Source: Mycteria americana
Taxonomy: Eukaryota; Chordata; Aves; Ciconiiformes; Ciconiidae
Reading direction: 5' to 3'
NCBI RefSeq assembly: GCF_035582795.1
Contig: NW_027445436.1
Coordinates: 7,190,770 to 7,254,769 of the forward strand
DNA length: 64,000 nucleotides
In this document: positions 34,636-47,095 of the stretch, piece by piece
How the letters are laid out: the number at the start of each line of letters is the position of its first letter
Position numbering within the stretch: the first letter of the stretch is position 1
Notes under the pieces: generated by a model
The model's database searches: none
The model's input: only the letters and a program-made list of their open reading frames with translations
What the model was told of the DNA's origin: nothing
Translations under genes and position numbers: made by a program

Positions 34636-37600
34636 GTTTTGACATGACAGCGTACTATTTCTGCAAAGCCTTCATCTAGGACTTTATAAAAACAATTTTT
34701 CACATGGAAATGAGGATCAGTTGTTACTAGTCCACTGAGAAAACAGTGGACTAGGTGAAACTGCATTTGAGTAAATTGCACTGTTTTGGGAAACAGAAAG
34801 AAACTTAGCAGGCTGTGCTCAGGGGTGACGAGGCCCTGGTGAATTTAAGGTCAAATGTAGTCAGGATGATAGTAATACTCTCAGTCTGTCTTCTAAGGGC
34901 CAAGGTATAATGCCCCCCAAAGGGGTAAGAGCTGTCTCTGCCAAAAGTTCTGTTGGCTTAGGTGAGCATCTGCCACAAGTCTAAGGAAAAGCAGCAGAAA
35001 CCGGCTGCCTATGCATAACAGAGCACTTGGACCATTTCCATTACCAGCATCCGCAGTAAGGTGCAAAGAATTCATTGCATTTGACAGAACTAAGGGAAAT
35101 GGGGATTTTAGAGTCTAACCTTAGCATATATACATTATCAACATTTTCTCTAGTTGGGCTTTAAAGCACATATCTAATAATTTATACGTGCAGTTACCTA
35201 ATATTGGCACACAGTCACAGTGCATATAAAAGCAAACATAGACATACAACTTCTTAGTTCCTGAGTGAATTTTGGAAATGTAGGCCCTGGAATGCCTTCC
35301 TTGAGGGAGAAAGATGGTTTAACGAGTTACTTGAGAAGTCTGTAGAATACAGCAGATCAAAGTAAAACATAACTTTGCAAATGTCTAACAAAGAGCAGAT
35401 ATGAAGGAATTTACAGATGTTATAATAAACTGAGAAGGAAAACAACTGCCCATGGCTTTAGACAGTTAACCTGCTGTTATACTGATTCTGAGAGTACAGG
35501 GGAGGATTTAGAAAGAATTGAAGTTTTTCAGGATTCAATGGGATCTGTCAGTCACAGCTCCCATTCTGATTTCTGTTGCCCGTTTCTTATCAATGCTTAA
35601 ACAGGCACTTTAAAACCAAAATACAGCTTCTAGAGTTTCAAAAGAAGCCAAAAGATCCCTTCCTTCAGACAAAGGAATTTTAAAAAGCAGCCACAAGTTA
35701 TGCGCAGCACTGTGATGTGAGATTGCCTAAAGCCCATGGAGTCCACTACCCTTTAAAGCTATGGCACCACACAGGATTTTTTTCAGATGAGACAGAGAGG
35801 TCTATTTGGGTGGGATTCTGCTCTCATTTAAGAGTTAAAGCATTTAGGATGTATCAGGTCTTAAAATGTGTGAGGTATTTCTCAAACACCAAAGCTGAAG
35901 AAACCCTGCTTTAAAAAAAATAAGTGAAGATATGTGGAAGGTGGAAGAAAGGGATACAAACACCACACAAAAAGATCAATCTGATGGCTGATACAAGTTA
36001 ATTTGCTTATAATTTTATGAATTAAAACCCCTTACTTACTATTCTCCATCCTCCCTATAACCATTCAGCACCCCTTATCTTGTTCTACATTCAGTCTTGT
36101 ATTTTGCTATCAGTTTGAACTCACTCACTCCCCTTATATCTATCAAACTGTTTCCTTCCCCTCTTATAAATGAACAGAACAGTAGGATCCTAAAAATGAA
36201 TAGATAAATAGATCATTTAGCCACCTAGTTTCTCCTCAGCAACAAAGAAATGGTCATTTGGGGGAGATTTTACTGAGTAGCTTTGCAGACCAGCTTAAGA
36301 AGGGCATGCCCAAGAGAAAAATGAGGCCAAAAAGCTGTGTGAAAGGTGTAGGGAATGACAAAATAAGGAAGTGCAGAGAAGTGAAGGTAAATGAGATCAG
36401 AATTAGGCCTTGTTTGTTAAGAGATGTGAATTTAACAGTGCAGCATATAGCTGTTAGCAGAATTAGATTAAGGTCTTATTTACCCTCTTGCAACTTACTT
36501 AAACTTCATACCTGTCCATTATTGTAAATCTCATCTGCAGGTTTTAAAATCCTTTAAAGTGTGCTTTCTTTAAAGGGAAGTTTTTTGCAATGCATTTTGT
36601 TCGGTTAAAAAAATAACAGCCACAGCTGTTATTATACAGTTATATATGACTTCAATAGAGAGATGACTATTTATAGCAGCCAAGAGTCTGCCCCATCATA
36701 CTTAACTGTATTGGAGTTTTGATGACACCAGAAGTCAAATAAGCTTTGTTCTCATGGTCAGTTGCTACATAGTAACTGGAAATCCAAAATGGCCCAGTTT
36801 CTGCCATCAACCTTTTCAGTTACATCACAAACAGAACCTGTATTTGTACAGCTCTCTGGCTTCAAATGATGACTTATGTAACATCTTCTCACACTGAATT
36901 AAACAGTACCCTAAAAGTCTAATCCTTATTTATTATAAGATCCTTTTCACATCTATTCATAAAGCATGTACTCATTTAAATGTCCCTCTACTCCCTGTCA
37001 GAGTATAGAGGAGACAGTGCAAATGAAAATCTATTCCTAAATACACAAAGAGCTGAAATAACTGGGTAATGTACTGAAATAATTTCCTCAATGCTGCAGA
37101 AGATATGCGCATATAAACCCTTCTCCTTGCGTGTCTATTTCTACATGTATGTGAACATTTATTTGAATGCCGTTCTTCTTTAAAGGGCTTCCTTCATGCT
37201 TATCATATAAATCATAATTAATAGCTGAGGGAGACCAATAACTGTCTGTCCTCATAGACCAATACGAATAAAGACAAGGGTGGAAAATCAATAACATCAT
37301 TAGGTCAAGGGCACTTGGTAGTGCAGAGCCAATAAATGCCTCTTGCCCATATATACACTGAATAGCTGAAAAAAAAGATATTTTGAAAAATATAATCTCT
37401 GCTCATGTGAAAATCCTGAGCCTTTGTGACTGTGGAAGTTACTATACAGTACATATTTCTACAGTCAGACTTCTTCTGTCAATACATTTAAACCATGAAG
37501 TGCTTTTGCTGCTGATTTGCCTATTATTGGAGGAAAATTACCTGTAAAGTTGTTTCGAGGAGCTAAGCACTTTGCATACATTATGGCAATGTGAGACATA

Positions 37601-38900
37601 AAGAAAAGTGGTAAGAAAGAAATTTATTAAAGTTGCTACAAGCGAGCTTATTCTCCATATCACAGCAAGGATGTCATAATCTTCTAAATTAAAGGGAAAC
37701 AAGTCTGTAAAGATAAACACTCATAGAATTTGGGATTTGCATAATCAGTTTGGAAAACATTCCCCACCTGTCAAGATAAACACAAAATTCAGAATTTGGA
37801 GAATCAGTTTGGAAAATGCTCCCACTTGGAAAAAAAACCCCACACAACTTTTAAAATTACAAATGTGAAACATTCAGCTGTGTTATTAGACAGTGTTGCC
37901 AAGCAGGGAGCACAAGTAGTATAGGGACAATTTTAATCCAAGATAAGAAGACATGAATCTTCAATGCAAACTACCAATGGAGGATGGCTTCTGACCCTTC
38001 AGAGCTGTGATTGTGTCTCACTTGCCATTTCTTTCTGAATGGAGGAAGGTTTATTTATCAAACACATAGAAACACTTTGGGCCCACTTACAGACCACTGG
38101 TGTAGGTCCCCAGAATAGATATTTATCGACTTGCAGGCCTCTAGCCAATCATTATGGAGTTACACATTGGGGAGCATCTGTGTTCCAAATATTCTTATAA
38201 TCTGGAGTGGCAACTTGGAAGTCCCTATCAGAAATATGTGAGTATAATAACTTCCCTGAGGTGTTGCAAACTCAATCTATGTTTAATTTTAAATTGTCCA
38301 CAAAGTGCTATGAAAGTCAATCTGTATAGGTGTGTTTGGATCAGGGTCAAAGTGCTCAGTGCTTTGACTTCCATGGTCAGGATATCACTGCTATTTAAAG
38401 CAGACAGGGAAACCAAGGTTTCCCTAACAGAAAAGTTAAGTGCTTTGTCTAAGGCCAGGCATAAAGTCAGGAATAAAGCAAATCATTATGGCCTAATTGC
38501 TGGCTCCTTTTCCTGATCAACATTAAGAATATTGAAAAGAAATAATGAAAGCTTCAAATTGCTAACTAGCCATTGGGTGAACAAATTTCAGTACTGTTTG
38601 GATTAAATATGGGGCTTGTGCTAAAAGCCACCTCATGACTCTTTGCTGACCTGCTGTAAAGTAGTGACAAGCACTCTGCTTTGGACTAGGGAGCAGCAGC
38701 TGCAGCAATGGTTTTCCATTTCCAAGAGAGAAACACCCAGTAGGGTAATAAAAATTTTCAGGGAAAGCTATTTATGCATCAGGATTGTGGCAGCTATGAA
38801 AAAAAGAGATGCGGCATGCCAGAAAGATGGGAATCTTGTATAAATACTGCTCATAAACAAATCAAGAATAAAAGAGTGAGCAGTAGTACAGGCACAACTT
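34636..38900. other. Long unique AT-rich segment
   Basis: No gene or interspersed repeat is recognised over 4.2 kb. The only local structure is the tandem pair at 37,706-37,828, listed separately. It may be intronic or intergenic. Confidence 0.6.
37706..37828 (+). repeat. Two-copy ~70-bp tandem repeat
   Basis: AAAGATAAACACTCATAGAATTTGGGATTTGCATAATCAGTTTGG-type sequence recurs as AAGATAAACACAAAATTCAG and then AATTTGGAGAATCAGTTTGG, about 70 bp apart. Confidence 0.75.
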
Positions 38901-39009
38901 TTATCCAAGATAAAATGGGTGCCTCGCCCCCAGCTTCTGGCAGAAGTTCTGCCTCCCTGCACGTAGCCTCAGGGGGCATTTGCCCCAGAAGTCACTCCCC
39001 TCTTCTGGT

Positions 39010-39480
39010 CACGTGGTCTGTTGTGATTGGCGCCCCTTCCAGTTTATCCGGAAGTACATCAGACCAGGAAGCCCCTTCCCCTACATACACAGGAGACCAA
39101 CATTTTCTTTCAGGCGCCGTTTTATGGCAGGGAGCTGCCATTTTAAAGCAGGGAGCTGCCATTTGGTTAAAGATAATAACCCACGTGTTTTCATACTGCT
39201 CTGTGACTGGTTAATGGCAATTTCTTGACACTGTCATACCCAAGTGTTCTCAGGCAGCCCTGTGATTGGCTGGCAGGACTAGTCGCTCCGACCAGTATAC
39301 CCAGACAAGGAAGTCCCCACTGACTGCTTACAGGGAGGCCGCCATTTTTGATAGCGTCATTCCCCATGTGTTTTCATACTGCTTTGTGATTGGCTGATGT
39401 CCATTTTTGACACTATCATACCCATATGTTCTCAGATCTCCTTATGATTGGCTGCCTACTTCCTTTGGACCAGGAAGTGC
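39010..39480 (+). promoter_or_regulatory. Tandem CCAAT-box, YY1-like and ETS-like block
   Basis: Inverted CCAAT boxes (GATTGG) occur at about 39,024, 39,263, 39,388 and 39,446, plus a degraded GACTGG near 39,206. Around them are GCCGCCATTTTTG (YY1-like, about 39,338), CACGTG or CACGTGG E-boxes (39,010 and 39,181), and GGAAGT/CCGGAAGT ETS-like sites. The arrangement consists of two ~180-bp repeats of a ~60 + ~120 bp dimer, with phrases TCATACTGCTNTGTGA and GACACTATCATACCCA. It could be promoter-derived DNA, or an unrecognised LTR. Confidence 0.45.
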
Positions 39481-39519
39481 TCAGAAATAAAAATATATAC
39501 ATTTATATACAATATATAC

Positions 39520-42117
39520 TGTAAGGGTATGTGGAAGGAGAGTGTCTGTTCTGTTGCCGCGAAAAGCCGAAATCAGGACTCAATAGTCGGGATGACTATT
39601 AAGCAGGTATTCTTTATTGCAGCGCTGGGCAGCACTGGGGATCGCTCTGCCACAAGTGCTCTGCCAGGTTAGCACAACACATCAGTTCATATACAGAAAA
39701 ATCATACATATTCATCAGATTTCTTGAAAAGGGCAGTTTTATGGTGATGAGTTCCTGCAATTCATTTACATAGTCCAAGCATGCGCAGTAAAATTAGGGT
39801 TAGGGTCTTTTCACCCTCCCGGTGGTCTTCCATAGTCTTCCTCACATTGTCCACTAGTTGAACTTTGGGCTTCCTTTGTCCATATATAGTCATTGAGTTA
39901 GCTCATCAGTCCTTGGGCCTTGGAATGTTACAAGGGGGTCGATTTAAGCTAGTTCTTTGGTGCTTATCTTTGGCACAATCGTCCTGAGTTCCTGTTATCA
40001 GTGATTTAATTAGGAAGCCTAACGAGCTTGCTCAAGGCCTGCTTAGTCCTATCAGGTAAGAAGTCACAGGAAATGTCCCACCATCAACTCTGCTCAGCAG
40101 GTAACTAAAACTATCTTTGCAGGGGAAGAGAACAAAAGAGAACAAGGATGCCAGTGAAACTAAAAAAATGCAAGTCTATGTCTTAGTCAGGGATTGTCAG
40201 GGATTTAACCCTTTCAGTTCCTTTAAGGGTATCTGGTCAAGGACCTTTTTCAGTGCAACAAGGGATAATAAGAAAAGGAGGAAGCCATAAACAAGAACAT
40301 ACAAGGACACAAACCTGACCAATGAACAAATGCTAATGGAGACAGTGACAATAACCAAACCTGGTCAGTCACACTGATTGATGAGGGCATATGAGAGTGT
40401 GAGAATGTTTATTCCAGCAAGGTTATCTGATCAGGGACCTTGTCAGTAAGAAAACTAAGGGAAAAAGGGGGAAACCAGAAGAAAAATATGCAGACACAGA
40501 CCTGACAAAACAAACACGGAGAAAATGACAAGAAATAAACCTCATCAGTCACGCTAAATGATGGGCTATCAAGGAACTGCAGGCATACCGGGACTTTACA
40601 ATGGAATGCAAACCTGAGGGTCCAGGATGTTGCAGGGGGTTGGTGGAACTATGCCAGCTGATGAGACAATGTGCAGGGGAAGGGGGAGCAGGGAGGAACA
40701 AAGACAGGGGTAGAGAGAAAGGGGTATAAAAGGGGCCGGTTGCATGTAAAACAGGGCCGGTCAGTACTCTTCTTTGGCTGAGCCCTACACCTGATCACCA
40801 CAGTCTGTCCTATCTTCTTATATCTTCTTATTAAATGTTTTCTTAACTATCTCTCTACACAATCTCACTTTATAGTCCATGTGTACATGTGCTGCAAGGG
40901 CTAAGTGCCAGCTACTGGCGAGATGTGTGTGTGTGTGTGAAAATTGGCACCAGATACTGGAGTCAGACCAGGGGTGTGAGTGCCCTGCAGCCTGTGGTGT
41001 CAGCTACTGGAGCGAGTGAGGGTCTTAGCATCAGTAGTTGGAGGGGCCATAGCTCTCTCGATCTAGAGAGGGTCCTACAGACTTTGAGCCTGGAGTGCCA
41101 GCTACTGGGAGGGCTGGAGTGAGTGGATTTGGTGCCAGCTACTGGAGTCAGACCAGGGGTCTAGGCACCCCTGGCCAGTGGTGACAGCTACTGGAGCAAG
41201 TGGGTGGTCTTTAACCTCCAGCTACCAGGATGGGAACAGTGTGTGTCCCAAAAATCGGCTAATGAGGCAGGACAACAAGTGTGAGTGAGGTGAGGGGCTC
41301 AGAACTGGTGGCTGAAGCAGGACTGCAAGTCACAGCCTGTGTACCTGGTGCCGGCTGCTGGGGGTGGGACACGAGTCAATGACTGTATCATCTTCCCCAA
41401 ACTGCTGTAAATGGGGGTGTGCGTGTGTGTTCACTAGCAAACTTTAAGCTGGCTTAGCTGGTGAGTAGCGGGGGCACCTTGGGTCTGGGCAGGCATATCA
41501 GACAGGTAAGGGTCTGTGCTGGTATGCTGAGGGGGACTTGTGAATGTGGAGAGGCTATGGGATGAGCGTGTGAGTGCATGCATGTTTGCTAGCGAGCATC
41601 AAGCTGGACTAGTCAGTGAGAAGGGGACCTATAGGGCAGGTAAAAGGGCCTGGGATCTGGGGAGGGGTACCGGGCAGACAGAGGGGGCAGTGCAGAGGCA
41701 CTTAAGGGATCCGTGAACGTGTGTGTGCTTGTGAATCTAGAGAGTGTTGTATGTGTCTGTGTGCTTTCACTAGTGAACTTCTACCTCTGCCAGGCAAAGA
41801 AGAGGAAGGGGAGTTGGCTGTCTGTTTATGCTTTATGTGAGACCTATATGTAGGTGCTGTTGAAGGCAACACCTTGTCTGTGGCAGTCTGTGTGACCAGC
41901 CGTGTCAGTGTCGCGCACGTGCGTGTGTGTGTGTGTGTGTGTCTAGGATACATGCTCAAGCTTTGCTACTGGTTGAACCTGCAAACAGGAAAGCCAGGTC
42001 CCTCAGCCTGGGAAGAGAGCCCTGGTCCCTGGGGAGCACCGGGCTGGGCTCCAGTGGCTGGGCTGGAGGGAGTCCTGGGCTGGAGTGGCTGGAGGAGGCG
42101 GCCACGCTTTTAACATC
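39520..42117 (+). repeat. F-family long LTR-like element, split by an ERV1-type LTR
   Basis: It starts TGTAAGGGTATGTGG, is interrupted at 39,552-40,216, and resumes CTTTAAGGGTATCTGG. The upstream half contains a duplicated U3 segment (about 40,220-40,390 and 40,425-40,570). A TATAAAAGGGGC box is at 40,725-40,736 and ATTAAA near 40,830. The downstream part has the family's CCAGCTACTGGAG phrases and ~125-bp ACTAGCAAACTTTAAGCTGG units, and a (GT)n run at 41,921-41,942. It ends near CTTTTAACATCC. Net length is about 1.9 kb. Confidence 0.7.
39552..40216 (-). repeat. Solo LTR with 4-bp TSD GTTC
   Basis: On the plus strand it starts TGTTGCCGCGAAAAGCC and ends TTTAACCCTTTCA, with GTTC at 39,548-39,551 and 40,217-40,220. 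On the minus strand an AATAAAGAAT poly(A) signal lies at about 39,610-39,619. The 4-bp duplication fits ERV1-type integrases. A two-unit TTAGGG run near 39,794 is internal to it. Confidence 0.85.
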
Positions 42118-42373
42118 CATTAAATCACCTTTGAGTGCCTTGTTGCTTGACATTGTTTATTAAACATCTGGCCCTTTTTTGAAATACTGGAAACATAAGG
42201 ATATTTTCAGTGGGATACTAACAATCGGGCTGTACCATGTGCTTCCTTGCTATCAAGCCACCCAAGGTTATGCAATTTTTACCATCATAAAATTATGGAA
42301 TATTGTCACTCAACACTACAGGGACAGACAGGTTCTTTTGGGGATCCTGGGCAGAATGATGATGGCACTAAGT
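42118..42373. other. Short unique segment
   Basis: Nothing recognised between the F-family element and the next candidate repeat. Confidence 0.5.
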
Positions 42374-43090
42374 TGTAGTTACAATTAAATCTTTATTTTT
42401 TTAATGGAATTTTATGATCAGCATAGCGTAGAATTTTATGATCAGAGTAGCACAGGATTTTTAATAAGCAGAATCAGTGTAGCACAGTTTTATAAGTAGT
42501 GTAGCACAGAATTTTATAGCACAGCTTAGCTTATGGTTCCTAATCACCTGGACCCTCTGCAAATTGGGTCAAATCTTAATACTTGGCTTGCAATATCAAT
42601 ATAACAATCATAATCTAGACTCGAAACACGTAAAAGAATACAAGTCACTCACTCGGTCCTTGGAGGAAGCAGATGATGGTGGAGGCGTCCCTGACCACCA
42701 GAGGATCACGGGTTTTGCCATCCAGCAGCAGTTCTGGTCCAAGTCCCACTTAGGACTTGTAACTGCTTGATTTTATAGACAGTGCTCTGTGTGCTGTTAT
42801 GCTTCCCTGTTCTGTGACAGGGTCATCACAACCTGGTTGGCCGGCTGCCTGGGACCTTCAAGGCTGGTAAGGAGGGAAGAAGTCGGCCTAGTGTCCAGGA
42901 ACCTTGAGGCCGATAGGGAAGGGGAGAAGAAGTCTGCCTGGTGCGCAGGACCTTCAAGGCCTGATGAGGAGGGGAAAGGGGACTGATATGTGACCAGCTT
43001 GGTAACAGAGAATGGCTGTTTGCCTTATAAAATGGCATTAGTTATGCTAACCGTATTACCAGGGGTCAGGAGCAGGGGGTACCGGTCACA
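42374..43090 (-). repeat. Candidate LTR with two tandem-repeat blocks
   Basis: On the plus strand it begins TGTAGTTACAATTAAATC and ends TACCGGTCACA, giving TG/CA ends; on the minus strand AATAAAGAT lies near 42,392. It contains ~30-bp AATTTTATGATCAG/TAGCACAG units (42,400-42,530) and three ~48-bp AAGGAGGGAAGAAGTC units (42,840-42,970). No target duplication or second copy is visible, so the LTR reading is tentative. Confidence 0.4.
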
Positions 43091-43219
43091 AATACATATG
43101 GTCATCTGGTCCAGTCTCCTGCTCAAAGCAGGGCCAAATTCGAGGTTAATTCAGGTTACTCTGCTTGTCCATTCTAATTTGGAATATCTCCAAGGATATT
43201 CCACAACTGCTTTGAGCAA

Positions 43220-44954
43220 TTGTTCAGCACCACGGTGGGGGTTGGGGGGGGGGAGCTGAGGTGATAGAGAGAGAGAGAGAGACAGTTCAGGATTCTTTCT
43301 GGATCTCAGTAGGAAAGGCCTAATAACAAATGGCTTAATAAGATAACTGCTTTAATAAGGCAAAATAAGAAGAGGAATATAGATAGCAAGTAGATCTTAC
43401 ATCCCTTCAGATGCTGGGCACCCCACGTTCATGCAGCATCAGACAGAGCTTGGAACAATTTTCCCACAGAATGCTGTGCAGAGCAGATCCTGTCCGTGGA
43501 GAGAAGCTCTCCCTTTTGGTCATTCAAGTTAATAAACAATTTCCTTACAAGAAAGCAACTCTATCCCTAAAGGATGTTCTCATGAGAACTTCTTGCTTCA
43601 CTTTTAGATAAAGGCAAGGCCACGGCAGGTGGTGTAATCACTGGTACCAAGTGGGAGCTGCCTGCAGGCTCCTCTGTTACATTTAGCTGGGTACATTTAT
43701 CCTGCAGGCAAGGAATTTGTGCAGCACAACACAGGCTCGAAAGCCACAATTTAAGTGCAGCACAGCACAAGCTTGAGCCTACTCAGATTAACTGCTATAA
43801 TGTATTGGGTTTGCGTGGCCAGGTTTTGGTAGCAGGGGGGCTACAGGCTTCTGTGAGAAGCTGCTAGAAGCTTCTCCTATGTCCAATAGAGCCAATGCCA
43901 GCCAGCTCCAAGACAGACCTGCCGCTGGCCAAGGCCGAGCGAATCAGTGATGGTGGTAGCGCCTCTGTGACAACATATTTAAGAAGGGGAAAAACTGCTG
44001 CGCAACAGCAACTGCAGCCAGAAGAGAGGAGTGATAATATGTGAGAGAAACAACTATGCAGGCACCAAGGTCAGTGAAGAAGGAGGGGGAGGAGATGCTC
44101 CAGGCGCCAGAGCAGAGATTCCCCTGCAGCCTGTGGTGAAGACCATGGTGAAGCAGGCTGTCCCCCTGCAGCCCATGGAGGTTAACGGTGGAACAGATAT
44201 CCAGCTGAAGCCCATGGAGGACCCCACACTCGAGCAGGTGGATGCCCAAAGGAGGCTGTGACCCCGTGGGAAGCCCGCACTGGAGCAGGCTCCTAGCAGG
44301 ACCTGTGAACCTGTGGAGAGAGGATCCCACACTGGAGCAGGTTTTCTGGCAGGACTTGTGATCCCGTGGGGGACCCACGCTGGAGCAATCTGTTCCTGAA
44401 GGACTGCACCCTGTGGAAAGGACTCATGTTGGAGAAGTTCGTGGAGAACTGTCTCCTGTGAGAGGGACCCTCAAGCTGGATCAGGGGAAGAGTGTGAGGA
44501 GTCCTCCCCCTGAGGAGGAAGGAGCAGTAGAGACAACATGTGATGAACTGACCACAACCCCCATTCCCCGTCCCCCTGCACCGCTCGATGGGAGGAGGTA
44601 GAGAATTCGGGAGTAAAGTTGAGCCTGGGAAGAAGGGAGGGGTAGGGGGAAGGTGTTTTAAGATTTATTTTTTACTTCTCATTACCCTACTCTGACTTCT
44701 AATTGCTAATAAATTAAACTAATTTCCCCAAGTGGAGTCTGTTTTGCCCGTGACAGTAATTGCTGAGTGATCTCTCCCTGTCCTTATCTCGACTCACGAG
44801 CCTTTCATTACATTTTCTCTCCCCTGTCCAGCTGAGGAGGGGGAGTGATAGAGCAGCTTTGGTGGGCACCTGACGTCCAGCCAAGGTCAACCCACCACAT
44901 ATGTGGATCACTAACTCCTAAACGTGCAAAAGTCTCTCGGTAAGGATTGCTACA
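43220..44954 (-). repeat. H-type LTR in the CR1, itself split by a K-type LTR
   Basis: The sequence from TGTTCAGCACCACGG to 43,800 plus 44,900-44,954 is the reverse complement of the H-type LTR (about 636 bp net). The left edge is uncertain by several bases because CR1 sequence also reads TGTTCAG-like here. It includes a (GA)n run at 43,267-43,283. Confidence 0.75.
43801..44899 (+). repeat. Intact K-type LTR, about 1.1 kb
   Basis: It runs from TGTATTGGGTTTGCGTGG to CAAGGTCAACCCACCACA. It has an ACATATTTAAG promoter-like segment near 43,974, a long block of tandem units (CCCATGGAGG, GAGCAGGTGGATG, CACTGGAGCAGG) from about 44,120 to 44,480, and AATAAA at 44,708-44,713. Of the three K-type copies here it is the most complete. 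A clean target duplication is not visible. Confidence 0.85.
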
Positions 44955-45178
44955 GGAACCTTGTTCCAATGTTGACCATCCTCATTGTGAAGCCTTTTTT
45001 TTTTCTTAAATCTGATCAGAATTTCCCTTGCTGCAACCTGTGTCCATGGCCTCTTATCCTTTCATTGTGTATCTCTGAGAAGAGTCTGGCTCTGTCTTGT
45101 CTATAATTACCTACTGAGTAGGCAAATTAATCAGTTAGGTCCTCTCTCATTAGCCTTCCCTTCTCCAACTAGGCTGAA

Positions 45179-45618
45179 GGAATATAATAGATGATTAAGT
45201 TGCTTCTGGGCTGCACCAAAGTTTGTAAATGAGATAGACAGGAACTAAGTGCTTACCTGATTCTTCTGCTCGTCCGCCTCACTGTAACCTATACAGTCAT
45301 GCTGCTGACAACTGAAACCTGTTGGATTGAACATTTATTATTGTGTCAGCTTCCTTAGTACTAGATGAAGCCATGTGAGTCTGTATCTCTAGACAGATGT
45401 CATTCTTTCTGAGACTTTGCATGTGGTTGGGTGTCTGTCCTTGCAAATGTCATTCTGTGTATCTATCTCCATTACAGAGTGATAGGAAATGTGTGCTTGT
45501 TTCCATAAAGGAAACAAGTAGAAGGTATGCAGTAACTATATGGAATCTGATATGGCCTTGAAATTACAAATTATTTTTGCTTCTGACAGTAAGATAATTT
45601 CATTCTGAACTACCTATG
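45179..45618. other. Unique DNA
   Basis: No repeat or gene recognised. Confidence 0.55.
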
Positions 45619-46199
45619 TGTATTGATCCTCACGAGGAGTTACTGATCCACATAATAGTTAACCTGAATATGCCCAAGCCTGTGCTGTGCTGTGCTATGC
45701 TGCACATACAGCTTGGCCTTCAGGCCTATGTTGTGCTATGCATATCCTTTGGCCTCAGGATAAACTTATATCTGGTTGATTGTAATAGAGGATCCTGCAG
45801 GCAACTTGCTTGGTACTGGCGATTATGCCACCTGCATGTCCTTGCCTTTATCTGAAAGTGTAGCAAGAAGTTGTCATGTGAACATGTTTTCTGTTTGACA
45901 GTAGAAGTGATGAATAGACTTGTTTTCCTCTAAGAATATCCTATAGTAGCTCAAATGACCAAAATGGTGTAACTCTACCACAGACAGGATATGCACAGCG
46001 TGCTATGCACTGATTGGAGGCCCATTCAATTCTGCACAGCTCAGGGTTCCCAGCATCTAAAGGATGTAAGATTATCTACACTATTCTCTCCTTTTTATAG
46101 TGTTAGTTCTAATAAATAGCATTTTAAATTATACTTTACAGAGTCTGAGTGCTTTTCTTACTGGGATCATAATGAACCAGCACCTCCTGGTGCAAAACA
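45619..46199 (+). repeat. H-type LTR, uninterrupted
   Basis: From TGTATTGATCCTCACG to CTGGTGCAAAACA, about 581 bp. It aligns with the interrupted copies at 24,436 and 43,220, which fixes the insertion points in those. No clear TSD. Confidence 0.8.
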
Positions 46200-46248
46200 G
46201 TATCCTACAACTAATGTGTACACAACCATACTGTATTAGGTCTGGTTG

Positions 46249-46833
46249 TGTCGTGGTTTAACCCCAGTCAGCAACTAAGCACCATGCAGCCGCTTGCTCA
46301 CTCTCCCCCCTCTCGGTGGGATGGGGGAGAGAATCGGAAGAGCACAAGTAAGAAAACTCATGGGTTGAGATAAGAACAGTTTAATAACTGAAAAAGACTA
46401 AAATAATAAATTGTAATCAAAAGGAAAATAACAAGAGAGGGAGAGAGGAAAAAAAAAAAACAGGGAAAAACAAAAAAAACAAGTGATGCAACCGCTCACC
46501 ACCTGCCGACCGATGCCCAGACAGTCCCTGAGCAGCAATTGCTGCCCCTGGCCAACTCCCCCCAGTTTATATACTGAGCATGACATCATATGGTATGGAA
46601 TAGCCTTTTGGCTAGTTTGGATCAACTATCATCTTGGCTGTGCCCCCTCCCATCTTCTTGTGCACCTGGCAGAGCATGGGAAGCTGAAAAGTCCTTGACT
46701 TAGTATAAACACTGCTTAGCAACAACTAAAACATCAGTGTGTTATCACTATTATTCTTATACTAAATCCAAAACACAGTACTATATTAGCTACTAGGAAG
46801 AAAATTAACTCTATCTCAGCCAAAACCAGGACA
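46249..46833 (-). repeat. ERVL-like solo LTR, TSD GGTTG
   Basis: On the plus strand TGTCGTGGTTTAACC to AACCAGGACA, flanked by GGTTG at 46,244-46,248 and 46,834-46,838. It landed 17 bp inside the host LTR. Confidence 0.95.
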
Positions 46834-47095
46834 GGTTGGAATGGAGTTAACTTCATAGCAGCCTGTATGGTGCTGTGTCTTGGATTTGTGAATAAACCAG
46901 TGTTGATAACAAACTAATTTTTTGGGTATTGCTGAAGAGTGCCTGCATAGTGTCAAGGCTTTCTCTTTTTCTCACTCTGCCCACTCACTGCCCCAGCAAG
47001 TAGGCTGGGGGTCCGCAAGAAGTTAAGAGACACAGCTGAGATAGATAGATAGCTTACTTAAACTGACCAAAAGGATACTCCATGCTGTTACCCGT

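Larger units (their letters stand above)
43100..45178 (-). mobile_element. Old CR1 LINE fragment split by nested LTRs
   Basis: The left part (43,100-43,219) and right part (44,955-45,178) are the two halves of one antisense CR1 3' region of an older subfamily: left has GGTCATCTGGTCCAG and GAATATCTCCAAGGAT, right has TTGTTCCAATGTTGACCA, then CTGCAACCTGTGTCCATGGC and CTCTGAGAAGAGTCTGGCTC. The halves align consecutively when the 1.7-kb insert is ignored. Confidence 0.8.

Noticed and set aside
39792..39806. TTAGGGTTAGGG, possible interstitial telomere repeat
   Set aside because: Only two units, lying inside a solo LTR with clear ends; chance or LTR-internal sequence.
41921..41942. (GT)n run as a regulatory or Z-DNA element
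   Set aside because: Ordinary microsatellite inside an F-family repeat.
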